Positions 54,739-63,913 of a stretch of DNA of 64,000 nt are shown here, one piece after another; the stretch's first letter is position 1; each line of letters starts with the position of its first letter. A program made the translations under genes and the position numbers. Source of the stretch: Gammaproteobacteria bacterium (lineage in GTDB: Bacteria > Pseudomonadota > Gammaproteobacteria > Pseudomonadales > Azotimanducaceae). Below the pieces are notes generated by a model. The model worked only from the letters and a program-made list of their open reading frames with translations. It was not told the DNA's origin and did not search any database. Where the stretch lies: the NCBI GenBank assembly GCA_009841615.1, contig VXLL01000035.1:62001-126000 (forward strand), read 5' to 3'.

Positions 54739-55787
54739 CCGAAGGCGCATCAGTTCGTAATACCGCTCTAATCCTCATTGCATTCGTGGTAGTTCTAGCG
54801 GGACTCAAACTTGCTCATCAAGTTGTAGTACCATTCATGTTGGCTGTCTTCATTGCAACGATAGCCAGTACACCGATTCAATGGTTGACTCGGCGGAAGT
54901 GCCCACATTGGCTAGCCGTGGTAGCAGTGCTGTTAGTCTTGGTTGTAGCGCTCTTCGGACTGGGGTTAGTGTTCCTCCAAGTCGTGAATGAGTTTCAGAA
55001 TGAGCAAACTCATTATCAAGATCGAATAAAAGCTTTAACACAAGACACCATTGGCCCAATCATAAATACTCTATTTCCCGATTCGGACTTTGACTTTTCT
55101 ACTATCCTAGATCCTAGCCGGGTCATTCCTCTAGCAAGCCAAGCTTTGCAGAGTATCGGTCAGCTTCTCTCCAACACGTTTCTCATTTTTTTGACAGTGT
55201 TGTTCATCTTGGCCGAGGGAAAACAGTTGCCTAGAAAACTTCGAGGGTTGCTGTTGGAACGCAATATGGATGTTCAATGGCTCGACCAGTTTGGCGAGAA
55301 CCTCAATCGCTATATCGCGGTCAAAACTTGTACGAGTCTGCTAACGGGAGTTTGTGTTACCGTGTTACTTCTCGTCATCGGGGTTGATTTTGCAATACTT
55401 TGGGGACTACTGGCGTTCATGTTGAATTACATACCAAATATTGGCAGCGCAATCGCCGCGGCTCCTGCGATATTAGTTACCATCGTACAATTGGACTTCG
55501 GACCTGCCGCGATCGTACTAGTGGGCTATGTTGCAATCAATATCGGAGTCGGTGCCGGTATAGAACCGCGCTTTCTTGGTCGAACCTTGGGTCTTTCGAC
55601 GTTGGTCGTATTCCTCTCATTGATCTTCTGGGGCTGGATGTTTGGTCCGGTGGGTATGTTGTTGTCCGTTCCGTTAACGATGACGGCAAAACTTGCGTTC
55701 GAGGCACACGAAGCAACCGCTTGGATTGCTCATTTGCTTGAACCGAGCCGTTCAGATCCAGAACCCTCAGTACCAGAATCAGAATGA
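54735..55787 (+). CDS. AI-2E family (PerM/TqsA-like) membrane transporter
   Basis: A 350-residue polytopic membrane protein of the AI-2E exporter family. Hydrophobic helices occur at about residues 8-45, 58-82, 150-175 and 205-320, with a periplasmic stretch in between (LTQDTIGPIINTLFPDSDFD) and the conserved LNYIPNIGSAIAAAPA and FWGWMFGPVGMLLSVPLT. Members export autoinducer-2 or function as Na+/H+ antiporters; the substrate is not predictable. It overlaps the amidase gene by 4 bases. Confidence 0.88.
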   Translation: MTEGASVRNTALILIAFVVVLAGLKLAHQVVVPFMLAVFIATIASTPIQWLTRRKCPHWLAVVAVLLVLVVALFGLGLVFLQVVNEFQNEQTHYQDRIKALTQDTIGPIINTLFPDSDFDFSTILDPSRVIPLASQALQSIGQLLSNTFLIFLTVLFILAEGKQLPRKLRGLLLERNMDVQWLDQFGENLNRYIAVKTCTSLLTGVCVTVLLLVIGVDFAILWGLLAFMLNYIPNIGSAIAAAPAILVTIVQLDFGPAAIVLVGYVAINIGVGAGIEPRFLGRTLGLSTLVVFLSLIFWGWMFGPVGMLLSVPLTMTAKLAFEAHEATAWIAHLLEPSRSDPEPSVPESE

Positions 55788-55824
55788 GAAACTCCTTTTA
55801 GCGAGTCTAACATCTACTCCTAGT

Positions 55825-56535
55825 ATGTTCTTTCCGATTTACGATCACAATCCGATAGATCGCAAGCCGATTGTTACCTATGCGATCATCGGCACGAATC
55901 TCGCAGTATGGATTTTTGGTCAGGGAGCAAGGATGGTTGCTGGCCTCTATGAAACATCTTTGTGTAATTACGCTCTGATTAGCGGTGATTTGTTCGGACA
56001 GTTTCCGAGTGGAACTTGGTTTTTATTGGATGGTACAGTTTGTGTACTTGACGGACAACACGAGTATTACCGCTTGATTACGCACATGTTCATGCACGGT
56101 GGGTGGCTACACATCATCGGAAACATGTGGTATCTTTGGATATTTGGTGATAACATCGAAAACGCACTAGGTCGAGTTCGTTTTCTGATCTTTTACTTGA
56201 TTTGTGGTCTAGGTGCTGCAGCTGCTCAAATTGCTACAGATTTCAATACCGTGGTACCAATGGTTGGTGCTTCGGGTGCAGTGAGTGGGGTTTTAGGAGC
56301 GTATATCTTGCTTCATCCGCGGTCGAGAATTAAAGTTCTTTTGTTTTTCTTTATGATTATCGAAGTACCTGCCGTAATCGTCCTTGGGTTTTATTTCGCG
56401 CTACAGGTATTTAACGGTTTGTATGGGACAGACACCCAAGTTGCCTATTGGGCGCATATAGGCGGTTTTGTTGCCGGTCTCGTGTTGGTTAAGCTAATGA
56501 AGAAAAAGGAACAAAAATTTACGTTGCGTCATTAA
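55825..56535 (+). CDS. rhomboid family intramembrane serine protease
   Basis: A 236-residue membrane protein with six or more helices. The catalytic serine is in GASGAVSGVLGAY and the histidine in AHIGGFVAG. Other rhomboid marks are MFMHGGWLHIIGNMWYLWIFGDNIE and GRVRFLIFYLICG. It cleaves single-pass membrane proteins. The frame is open further upstream into the AI-2E gene, but ATG at 55825 is chosen because the conserved N-terminus FFPIYDHNPIDRKPIVTY begins there. A 6-bp hairpin (AACCAT/ATGGTT, 56541-56558) follows the stop. Confidence 0.92.
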   Translation: MFFPIYDHNPIDRKPIVTYAIIGTNLAVWIFGQGARMVAGLYETSLCNYALISGDLFGQFPSGTWFLLDGTVCVLDGQHEYYRLITHMFMHGGWLHIIGNMWYLWIFGDNIENALGRVRFLIFYLICGLGAAAAQIATDFNTVVPMVGASGAVSGVLGAYILLHPRSRIKVLLFFFMIIEVPAVIVLGFYFALQVFNGLYGTDTQVAYWAHIGGFVAGLVLVKLMKKKEQKFTLRH

Positions 56536-56636
56536 CCAAGAACCATGTAACGATGGTTGTTGTCATCGCCGAACTTCAGCCTTGTATGCTATAACATAGT
56601 CCAAAACAACAGATCACGAATTACATAATCGGTGCT

Positions 56637-57143
56637 ATGAAAAAGGACAGTAAGTTTGTTTGGTTGGTAAGACATGGAAAATCTGCTTGGCCTGCTGCTA
56701 CTCCCGATATGGAGCGACCACTCAGTCAGCGCGGACGTCGCGATGGCGCGACGATGGCGGAAGTTCTTGCTACATCAGACCCCGTCCCACAAAAGTTTTA
56801 CACGAGCGACTCTGAACGCACACGACAAACAACTGCACTGCTTAATGACACACTAAAGCTACCCATCACATCAACGCATGATCTCTACACCGGATCTTAC
56901 CGCGAGGTGGAAAAACTCTTGCGAACGACCGAGGAGTCAATGTCTTGTGTAGCAGTTGTATCCCATTTGCCCACAATCGAATCCTGCATCCGTGCGACTA
57001 ACGAATGGCCTGAAGAACATGCTTTTCCCACACTGGCAACCGTGTGTTATGAGCTAGGCAGTGCGTGGGAAGAGTGCGAATTCGCGCACGCCAAGCTACG
57101 GCAATTTTTCATACCTCGTATGTTTCGTGATGCCGCGACCTAA
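56637..57143 (+). CDS. SixA-type histidine phosphatase
   Basis: A 168-residue phosphatase of the histidine phosphatase superfamily with the RHG signature in WLVRHGKSAW, the SDSERTRQTTALL segment and the second histidine in VVSHLPTIE. E. coli SixA removes phosphate from histidine-phosphotransfer domains or nitrogen-PTS proteins; the target here is unknown. It is a single gene upstream of a tiny membrane protein gene. Confidence 0.88.
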   Translation: MKKDSKFVWLVRHGKSAWPAATPDMERPLSQRGRRDGATMAEVLATSDPVPQKFYTSDSERTRQTTALLNDTLKLPITSTHDLYTGSYREVEKLLRTTEESMSCVAVVSHLPTIESCIRATNEWPEEHAFPTLATVCYELGSAWEECEFAHAKLRQFFIPRMFRDAAT

Positions 57144-57200
57144 TTTAATCAACCTTCCAACAATTAATATTCTCACTTAACCGCCCAACAGGACTTGCTG

Positions 57201-57362
57201 ATGCTCACTTTTCTTTCTTTTATAGTCTTATTATTGATCGCATTCTTCATCTATCGTATATGGGATGAGCTTCCTGACATGATCATGTCGATGAAGGAAC
57301 AGAATAGAGAACTCACTAAGATTCGCGAGATTCTTGAAAACGCGTCCGATTCCAACTCATGA
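57201..57362 (+). CDS. small single-pass membrane protein (53 residues), unknown
   Basis: ATG at 57201 gives 53 residues: a hydrophobic N-terminal helix (LTFLSFIVLLLIAFFIYRIW) followed by a charged, coiled-coil-like tail (DMIMSMKEQNRELTKIREILENA) and a TGA stop. AGGA lies 7 bases upstream. The helix-plus-coil design fits a small inner-membrane adaptor. It lies 58 bases after sixA in the same direction and converges with another small membrane gene. No family recognised. Confidence 0.55.
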   Translation: MLTFLSFIVLLLIAFFIYRIWDELPDMIMSMKEQNRELTKIREILENASDSNS

Positions 57363-57403
57363 TTCGGTTCGCACTCGATTTCACCGAGCTCGTTTTTCTA
57401 AAT

Positions 57404-57586
57404 TTACGCGACTAGAAAGAGTACTAACGGCAACATCAAGACGAACGCGCAAACCAAGTACAGCGTGACATTAAAGATGTCATTTTGAACGGGTTCTTTA
57501 GCTAATTTCAACCGCGAGCCGAAGAGAACCCATACTAAGCCACTCAAAATCACTGCACCCACCAGGGAAAAAATCAACGCGGCCAT
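57404..57586 (-). CDS. small two-helix membrane protein (60 residues), unknown
   Basis: A 60-residue protein almost entirely of two hydrophobic segments (MAALIFSLVGAVILSGLVWVLF and IFNVTLYLVCAFVLMLPLVLFLV) separated by a charged loop. It follows the 120-residue hypothetical gene by 11 bases on the same strand, so it is likely part of the purC operon. No function can be given. Confidence 0.6.
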   Translation of the reverse strand: MAALIFSLVGAVILSGLVWVLFGSRLKLAKEPVQNDIFNVTLYLVCAFVLMLPLVLFLVA

Positions 57587-57597
57587 TTTCTTGAATC

Positions 57598-57960
57598 CTA
57601 TTCGCTCGACGGGCAGTCAGAGTCGGGTAATTCTTCGCACCAATGTAGATATTCCAACCATGTCTTTTCTATGTGAGAGTAGTCTCTTTCAACTGGACCG
57701 CTCGTTTTCTTATCGGCGTTGACCGCTCGTTGAACCTGTTCTACTATCTGTGCGACGTCTTCTCTCTTTAGTGCTGTTTTGAACATGTCAATTGTGGTAC
57801 CACCTTTGTGCCCCAATGGTTTGGTGATAGGTACTAGGTCAAGAATCGATTCAAGCAATCTTGTACTGTCAGCTTCGCAGACTCGAAGAGTTTGTTCTAT
57901 CAACCAACGTGTGAGTACCGAGGGATGATCACAAATCGTTTTATATTCGTCCCATTCCAT
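57598..57960 (-). CDS. conserved-looking hypothetical protein (120 residues)
   Basis: A soluble-looking, helical, mildly acidic protein with several tryptophans and cysteines and a segment TKPLGHKGGTTIDMFKTAL. No signal peptide or membrane segment. It starts 18 bases after the purC stop on the same strand and is followed by the small two-helix gene, forming an apparent purC-hypothetical-small membrane protein unit. I do not recognise a family. Confidence 0.6.
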   Translation of the reverse strand: MEWDEYKTICDHPSVLTRWLIEQTLRVCEADSTRLLESILDLVPITKPLGHKGGTTIDMFKTALKREDVAQIVEQVQRAVNADKKTSGPVERDYSHIEKTWLEYLHWCEELPDSDCPSSE

Positions 57961-57978
57961 GATTGGCGTTCATCTATA

Positions 57979-58908
57979 TTACGAAAGGGTTAGCGCCTCC
58001 CCCGTTAGTAGCTCGTACGCTTCTAAATATCGCTGCATCGTTCCCTTCACCACGTGTTCAGGCAACTCTGGACCCGGGGACCTTTTGTTCCATGCTCCTT
58101 CGCGCACCACGGTTTCCAAGTAGTTCCGCACTATTTGTTTATCGAAACTGCTTTGTTCACGCCCGGGTACCCAATCGTCGGCGGGCCAAAATCTCGAACT
58201 GTCAGGGGTGAAGATTTCATCGATCAAGATCGGTTCCGATCTATCTTCGAGAAGTCCAAATTCGAACTTCGTATCGGCCAAAATGATACCCTTACCACAC
58301 GAGTACTCACTAGCTCGAGTGTAGAGATCAAGAGTCTTGGTCTGAAGCCATTCCATGGTTTCTTGACCCACCACACTCACACCTTGATCAAAGCTAATAT
58401 TTTCATCGTGGTCCCCAACTTCCGCTTTGGTTGATGGTGTAAAAATTGGTTCGGATAAACGATCACTGTTAGTCATATTCGGAGGTAGTTTGATCCCACA
58501 AACAGCTCCAGTTTGTTGATACTCTTTGAAGCCACTACCAGTGAGGTATCCTCGAGCAATGCATTCGACTGGAATCACCTTGGTACGGCGACAGAGCATC
58601 ATTCGATCTTGTAACATTGACTGTTCTGACACGGACAATCCCGGTACGTCACCGGGATCGGTGCTGATCAAGTGGTGATCGATAGTATCCGCAAAAAACT
58701 CGAACCAAAATTTAGAAATTTGAGTAAGAACTCGACCCTTACCTGGTAAGCCCGTAGCCAGCACAACATCAAACGCACTAATCCTGTCAGTCGCAACAAT
58801 CAGTAGTGCCGCCTCGCGATTCGTTAATTCAACGTCGTATAGGTCCCGTACTTTTCCCTGTCTTCGATTCGGCAGACTTAATTGGGTCTGAAGGACAGTC
58901 TCTACCAT
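57979..58908 (-). CDS. purC: phosphoribosylaminoimidazole-succinocarboxamide synthase
   Basis: A 309-residue SAICAR synthetase, the longer form found in yeast and many proteobacteria (E. coli has 237). It joins CAIR with aspartate using ATP in purine synthesis. Signatures are GKVRDLYD, TDRISAFDVVL, IPVECIARGYLTGSG, ILADTKFEFG and LIDEIFTPDSSRFWP. It heads the purC operon; a 14-bp perfect palindrome (58991-59004) lies 82 bases upstream. Confidence 0.95.
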   Translation of the reverse strand: MVETVLQTQLSLPNRRQGKVRDLYDVELTNREAALLIVATDRISAFDVVLATGLPGKGRVLTQISKFWFEFFADTIDHHLISTDPGDVPGLSVSEQSMLQDRMMLCRRTKVIPVECIARGYLTGSGFKEYQQTGAVCGIKLPPNMTNSDRLSEPIFTPSTKAEVGDHDENISFDQGVSVVGQETMEWLQTKTLDLYTRASEYSCGKGIILADTKFEFGLLEDRSEPILIDEIFTPDSSRFWPADDWVPGREQSSFDKQIVRNYLETVVREGAWNKRSPGPELPEHVVKGTMQRYLEAYELLTGEALTLS

Positions 58909-58990
58909 GATTGGGCCAATCTGTAGGGGTAAGTGAGCAACGTTGAATCTCGAAAACCAAACGATATAGTATGCACAGCAAAAACTTCTT

Positions 58991-59004
58991 GAGTTCTAGA
59001 ACTC
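58991..59004. promoter_or_regulatory. 14-bp palindrome upstream of purC
   Basis: GAGTTCTAGAACTC is a perfect palindrome in the 124-base spacer between the AttH-like gene stop and the purC start. It is unlike the E. coli PurR box and may be an operator or a terminator stem for the AttH-like unit, though no T tract follows. Confidence 0.3.
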
Positions 59005-59032
59005 GGAATGTAACCAAACTGACGAAGGTCGT

Positions 59033-60127
59033 TTATTCGTAACCGGTTAGCTCCATGTAACCTCGTCCTACTACCGCACCTGCATCTGTTATCTCGACGA
59101 CGCCTTCCCAGTAACGAATACTTGCGTCCATCACTTGATCGTCGAACTTCGCAGCAATCAGATAACGGATATCGTCGATTTCTAAGATCCACTCAACAGG
59201 ATACGACTTCCAATATCGACTCGGTGTGATCGACCAACCTTCTGCGGGAATGAGAACGGTGCTCCCTTCAGGTTCAATCCACATACCGGTTCGGAGAGTC
59301 TTTATGTTATTGTCATCGGCATGGAGCTCGAACAGCACCAAATCGCGACCGTCCTCGAAGTTTAGCGAAAACCAATACCAGCCACGGTAGGGTTCGCTGA
59401 GAATTTGACTACTCCACTCGCGGTCTAACCATGAGAAACCCGAGACGGTGTACTTCTCTCCTTCGATTTCCAATGTTCCATTAGTGGGTAAGCGCGAAAA
59501 TGAGTAGTAATAGGAAGCGTGATCAGGACTCTTTTGCGAATAACCGTTCTTGCCGTGGAGGATCATTGGTTTACCCCGATTGATTGAGAGTTTGATTCGG
59601 TAATCTGGAGTCCTTGCGGATAGCTCTAATGGGAAGAACGAAGACGATTGTGACACTAACTTCCAATCTTCAATAAAGACACGAAACGGTTCTATTTGAG
59701 CACCCGCCAGTTCTGGATGACCCCGGCTAAATCGTTCATTGGACCGATGAGTTTCCGTTTGAATATCGGAGACAGCAAAATGTCCCATGTAAACTTGTCC
59801 CGTTCGCCATAGATTAGACGAATCGTTGCCGGTAGCTAAGGTACGGCGAAAAATAGTAAATTGCACACCAAACTCACGACCGTCGTGGTCGTCTAAGATC
59901 GCTGTAACGTACCACCATTCGAACAGGAATTTGTCATGGGGACCATGATCAAGGGGAAAACTGAGTGCATAGGTTCCGTCCACCTGTGCAAACGCCTCGA
60001 TATTGAAGTTCGACCCCATCCACGCACTCAAATCAGACGAAGAAGATGGTTGACTACAACCCCAACAAATAAAGGGCACTAGAAGCAGTGTCGTCAGAAC
60101 TTTCAGAAATTGCGCGTAATGGTTCAT
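59033..60127 (-). CDS. AttH-like/CrtC-type lipocalin lipoprotein
   Basis: A 364-residue lipoprotein (lipobox WGC, Cys about 24) with a CrtC/AttH N-terminal lipocalin-like domain: LSFPLDHGPHDKFLFEWWYVTA, FGVQFTIFRR and FSWLDREWSSQIL. AttH proteins work with an ABC exporter of the attEFGH type. Its start overlaps the permease stop (ATGA), so the three genes are one translation unit. Alternatively it is an outer-membrane-facing carotenoid-hydratase-like protein, but the operon context favours transport. Confidence 0.85.
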   Translation of the reverse strand: MNHYAQFLKVLTTLLLVPFICWGCSQPSSSSDLSAWMGSNFNIEAFAQVDGTYALSFPLDHGPHDKFLFEWWYVTAILDDHDGREFGVQFTIFRRTLATGNDSSNLWRTGQVYMGHFAVSDIQTETHRSNERFSRGHPELAGAQIEPFRVFIEDWKLVSQSSSFFPLELSARTPDYRIKLSINRGKPMILHGKNGYSQKSPDHASYYYSFSRLPTNGTLEIEGEKYTVSGFSWLDREWSSQILSEPYRGWYWFSLNFEDGRDLVLFELHADDNNIKTLRTGMWIEPEGSTVLIPAEGWSITPSRYWKSYPVEWILEIDDIRYLIAAKFDDQVMDASIRYWEGVVEITDAGAVVGRGYMELTGYE

Positions 60128-62442
60128 TTCGGATTGTTACTGATGAAAAACCAAGGTAACACTGATGCTACTGCCGCAGCACTCATACCGAGTAAAAGAG
60201 GATATCCCAAGGTCATAGGGGCAACATGCAAGTTTATCGTCCAGTGAAAAGCGCGCGGATTGACGAGTTCGCACAATAACCATGCGATGCCGATTCCGAG
60301 TGGTACAGATAGCGAACAACAAACAACACCCAGTAGCAATGATTGGGTGAACGATTGTCGGAATAACGCGAGTCTCGAAAACCCAAGTGTATTCAACAAT
60401 CTATATTCGCTACTCTTTGCACTCTGCATAGCAAGTGCTGCATTGAATAAGCCGATTACAGCTACCACCACGGCAATTAGCGCGATAAGATACGTGAGAG
60501 CAAAGGTACGGTTAAAAATTTGGACTGCTCGTTCTCGAATCTCTCGATGGTTCAACACAGTAGCACTCGGGTACGTCTCTTGCAGTTTTCGTTCAACATC
60601 AGCGAAGGAATCAGGATGCACGATTAACAATACACGGTCGCGTACAAGTAGACTAGCTGGCACTTGATTTTTCGGTAGCAGAACTACACGCGACACGTCA
60701 CCGTATGATTTAAAGATGTGAATGATCGGAAGATTTATAGGAGTCAAATCGGGAAGCTTTAACTCTAACTCGTCCCCGACCTGTACTTGAAGCTGTGATG
60801 CAATTTTTTCGTTTACATACACTCCGACACGATCGGTTTCGTATTCGTAGCCGTACCGACGGGCTTCAAACTCGTCAAGTGAAGTCGCTATCACGTCCGT
60901 CTTTCCTATCGATAAATTGCCCTCTCCTCGGAAGTACTCACGAACTTCCTCCACGCCAGCCCATTGTCTTATGATCGCTGGGTCTACGCTGCTAGCCTCA
61001 CGTACTTGAACTCCTGGTGGTAGTCGCGCATCCAATAGTTCAAAAAAATCCGTTCGAAGGCTACCAACCATTAGTGTAATACCTATTGCGGTGGCGATTG
61101 CGAGCGAAAACGCGACAACAGCAAACTTCGCTTGTTTTAGATGTTGCCACATCGCACGAACGTTGATTCGCGAGATCAAACTCTTTGGGATGATACGAGA
61201 TACAAGTGCATCAAGAAATCGCATGATGGTTGGTGTCAGTACAACGATGTGTAACACGCAGAGTGCGAGAACAGCTAGGTAAGCTCCCACTAGGGTGGTT
61301 GTCATCCAAATTCCGAAACACAACATCGCAACGGCTAGTACAACCCCAAATACGAGCACTATCCATGCTAGTTTGCGTACTTCGCGAGTGAATGCGAGTA
61401 TTACCCCTATCAGCGCAGTCGACAGTCCAAGGACCAATCCTTTGGAGGTCGCGACTAGAAAAGTAGCCTTGGGTACTTTACTAATTAGATCGCTATGCTG
61501 AAGAAAAACGAACGCGAGTATCGCCGCAATGAGTACCGAGAACAACACTAGCGCGGTTGCTTCCAGTATCAACACAGATCGAATCTGAAGAACCGAAACG
61601 CCGATTGTCTGTAAGCGGTTGAATTCTTGCGTCCGACGTTCAATGCTACGTACCGTCGATTCGTAGACTATAAAGCCTGAAACCAACACAGCTAGCAATC
61701 CCAACAATCCCATATTGAACGCAATTGATCCTGCAAATGCTTGAGTCGGTTGCCAGACCGCCATCGGTTTGATGTCGAAGTCTGCTAAGGATAGTTCCGG
61801 TAGAGTGAATCCGAATCCAGAGGTGATACCAGGGAAGACATGTTCCAACCATCCCCACGCTGGCTCATGGTTGTTTCGAAGCCATGCTGCATCAATTTCT
61901 CCCATGCGGCCTAATAAATTCTGAGCCGTAGCAATGTCCGCGAGTAGAAGTGACTGTTCTCCGGAGTGGAGTTCCAGTACTTTGATGTGGTTTGGAAAGG
62001 ATGTATTTGCTAGGTCATTACCAAACGCGACAACGGAATCTTGAGTTACTAGTTGTGTCGCTGTTTGTGGTTGGGTGTCCCCAAGATCAAACGACGCGTG
62101 CAGATCACTTATCAAATCGATACCAATCAGCGGAATCGCGCGGCCAGCAATCTCCAGATTTCCTTCAATCACCGGTACTACTCCGACTATTTCTGGGAGG
62201 TCACCAGCTCGCCATCGTTCCCGAAATGTGAAGTATGAACTTTCGTGATTGTCGGTAAATGGAACAATGTAGTGATACGCAGACTGGGGCTGTCCTTCTG
62301 CAAACTCATGCACTAGAGTGTGGTTTGTCACATGTACCACGGTAATTGCGAACAGTGCAAGCACTAGATTGACGAGCAATGCAATCATTACTAAAGGGCG
62401 CGAAATTAGATCACGCCACTGGCTACGAACGAGATATTTCAA
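60124..62442 (-). CDS. ABC transporter permease, FtsX-like (two-domain)
   Basis: A 772-residue permease. It has an N-terminal helix, a large periplasmic domain (about residues 35-235), a FtsX-type three-helix core (about 235-380), a second periplasmic region and a second FtsX core at the C-terminus. This is the MacB/LolCE-related superfamily that extracts molecules from the inner membrane. The start is TTG at 62442, overlapping the ATPase stop as TTGA. It combines in one chain what AttF and AttG do as two. Confidence 0.87.
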   Translation of the reverse strand: MKYLVRSQWRDLISRPLVMIALLVNLVLALFAITVVHVTNHTLVHEFAEGQPQSAYHYIVPFTDNHESSYFTFRERWRAGDLPEIVGVVPVIEGNLEIAGRAIPLIGIDLISDLHASFDLGDTQPQTATQLVTQDSVVAFGNDLANTSFPNHIKVLELHSGEQSLLLADIATAQNLLGRMGEIDAAWLRNNHEPAWGWLEHVFPGITSGFGFTLPELSLADFDIKPMAVWQPTQAFAGSIAFNMGLLGLLAVLVSGFIVYESTVRSIERRTQEFNRLQTIGVSVLQIRSVLILEATALVLFSVLIAAILAFVFLQHSDLISKVPKATFLVATSKGLVLGLSTALIGVILAFTREVRKLAWIVLVFGVVLAVAMLCFGIWMTTTLVGAYLAVLALCVLHIVVLTPTIMRFLDALVSRIIPKSLISRINVRAMWQHLKQAKFAVVAFSLAIATAIGITLMVGSLRTDFFELLDARLPPGVQVREASSVDPAIIRQWAGVEEVREYFRGEGNLSIGKTDVIATSLDEFEARRYGYEYETDRVGVYVNEKIASQLQVQVGDELELKLPDLTPINLPIIHIFKSYGDVSRVVLLPKNQVPASLLVRDRVLLIVHPDSFADVERKLQETYPSATVLNHREIRERAVQIFNRTFALTYLIALIAVVVAVIGLFNAALAMQSAKSSEYRLLNTLGFSRLALFRQSFTQSLLLGVVCCSLSVPLGIGIAWLLCELVNPRAFHWTINLHVAPMTLGYPLLLGMSAAAVASVLPWFFISNNPK

Positions 62443-63101
62443 GTTAACTGAATTGTGCGCGCAACGTATGCACTAACGTCATCGCTGTGTGTTGCGACCA
62501 CAAGATTTGTACCCAATCTTTCGTGCTCGTCCCAAAGCAATTTAAAGACTTCGGCAGAATTCCCTCCATCTAAGTTTCCTGTGGGTTCGTCGGCAAACAG
62601 GAATTGAGGTTCGTGCGCGACTGCTCGAGCGATCGCCGCTCGTTGTTGTTCACCTCCCGAAAGTTGAGCAGGGAAGGCGTTCAAAAGAGCACTCAACCCT
62701 AATTGTTGAAGTCGATCTAGTGCCCGTTCGCGTAAGTGTTCTCTTTTCGTTAATGCGAGTGGTAACAATACGTTTTCTTGTACTGTTAGTGTGGGTACGA
62801 GATTGAAAAACTGGTACACAAACCCAACGTGGTCTCTTCGAAACCGTAACAGTTCGCCCGCCTTTAGTAGATTCAAAGAAGTTGGCACCGAAGAGTCTTT
62901 TAGGTGGACCGTGATTTCACCCTTGTCTGGTCGGATCAGACCCGCAATCAATTTCAGAAGTGTGGTTTTCCCCACTCCACTGGGTCCTCGGATTACAGTG
63001 GCTTGGTGCGGTTCGATCTTGAAAGAGACATCGTCAATTACCCACCGTTCTCCCTTCCCATCGGGAAACTTTTTACCAACGCCCTGGACATGAATTACCA
63101 C
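62439..63101 (-). CDS. ABC transporter ATP-binding protein (LolD/MacB type)
   Basis: A 220-residue ATPase with Walker A GPSGVGKTT, Q-loop YQFFNLVPTLT, signature LSGGEQQRAAIARA, Walker B FLFADEPTGNLDG and H-loop VATHSDD. A longer frame reads 51 residues further upstream, but that part lies wholly inside the Nudix gene. GTG at 63101 overlaps the Nudix stop and is preferred. It powers the adjacent FtsX-like permease with the AttH-like lipoprotein. Confidence 0.9.
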   Translation of the reverse strand: MVIHVQGVGKKFPDGKGERWVIDDVSFKIEPHQATVIRGPSGVGKTTLLKLIAGLIRPDKGEITVHLKDSSVPTSLNLLKAGELLRFRRDHVGFVYQFFNLVPTLTVQENVLLPLALTKREHLRERALDRLQQLGLSALLNAFPAQLSGGEQQRAAIARAVAHEPQFLFADEPTGNLDGGNSAEVFKLLWDEHERLGTNLVVATHSDDVSAYVARTIQLT

Positions 63102-63913
63102 TGATCGAGAAAGGGTTGCATCCCTTGAAGTTGCTTTCCCGGACGGACCGGAATCTTGTGATAGCCCGTTCGAACGTGTTCGATGAGATCTTGCGCATCG
63201 GTATAGTTCGAGATCATGCGTAGTGTCGTCAGAGTCGGCAGGATCATTCGCCACTCTTTGGTTTTAAATTTTTCAAGCGCTGCGTCAGGACGTACCCAAC
63301 ATGCGGAGACTGCTTCAGCTGTGAGAGCGTCAGCTTGTTGTCCTGACGGTAATTTGGCGAGAAAAAATCTCGTATTGAATCTTGCAGGAGCAAGCTCCGG
63401 TGTGATCCAATGGCTGAAGTAGTGAACTTCGTCAGTCGCTAGAGTGAGCTGGTGTTCTTGGAGTATGAATTGGAATTCTCCTGAAGAATTCGATACCCTC
63501 TGAGCCCACTCTCTCAGTCTTAGTCGCTCCTTTTCAGTTTGTACAGTGAGAATCTCATCGTTTTGCCGCGCGAAGATAACTCCGCATTCTTCGAAACATT
63601 CTCGAATCGCGCATACCCAAAAGCGCAATCCATTATCTGTCACGCTCAGTAATTGCGAAGCTCTAGTGTCTGACAACAAGGGACAGCACGGTGCTAATAC
63701 AGAGTCTGAAGGATCGATTTTGCCTCCAGGAAATACATGAAGCTTCGGGAATGCACCTTCCGCAGGACGTTCGATCATGAACACTTCGTATCCCGTGGGT
63801 TGGTCTCTAATTAGTACCATAGTCGCCGCTAGGAGCGGTTCAACGATTGAGTTGTCGGTCGTACGTTCTTCCGTGAGAGAGGTGCGCTTGCTAGTCGGTC
63901 CGTTCGACATCAT
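63095..63913 (-). CDS. Nudix hydrolase, NUDT7/NUDT19-like
   Basis: A 272-residue Nudix protein with N-terminal strand LLAATMVLIRDQPTGYEVFMIERP, the phosphate-binding HVFPGGKID and the catalytic helix RECFEECGVIF. The long insertion between GG and RE (about 45 residues) is characteristic of NUDT19-like CoA-diphosphatases, so acyl-CoA or CoA is a possible substrate. It starts with two Met codons, inside the end of the upstream partial gene, and is coupled to the ABC ATPase downstream. Confidence 0.85.
   Translation of the reverse strand: MMSNGPTSKRTSLTEERTTDNSIVEPLLAATMVLIRDQPTGYEVFMIERPAEGAFPKLHVFPGGKIDPSDSVLAPCCPLLSDTRASQLLSVTDNGLRFWVCAIRECFEECGVIFARQNDEILTVQTEKERLRLREWAQRVSNSSGEFQFILQEHQLTLATDEVHYFSHWITPELAPARFNTRFFLAKLPSGQQADALTAEAVSACWVRPDAALEKFKTKEWRMILPTLTTLRMISNYTDAQDLIEHVRTGYHKIPVRPGKQLQGMQPFLDQW

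Noticed and set aside
63102-63254. 51-residue N-terminal extension of the ABC ATPase
   Set aside because: It lies entirely within the Nudix gene, has no homology to ABC proteins, and a coupled GTG start follows at 63101.
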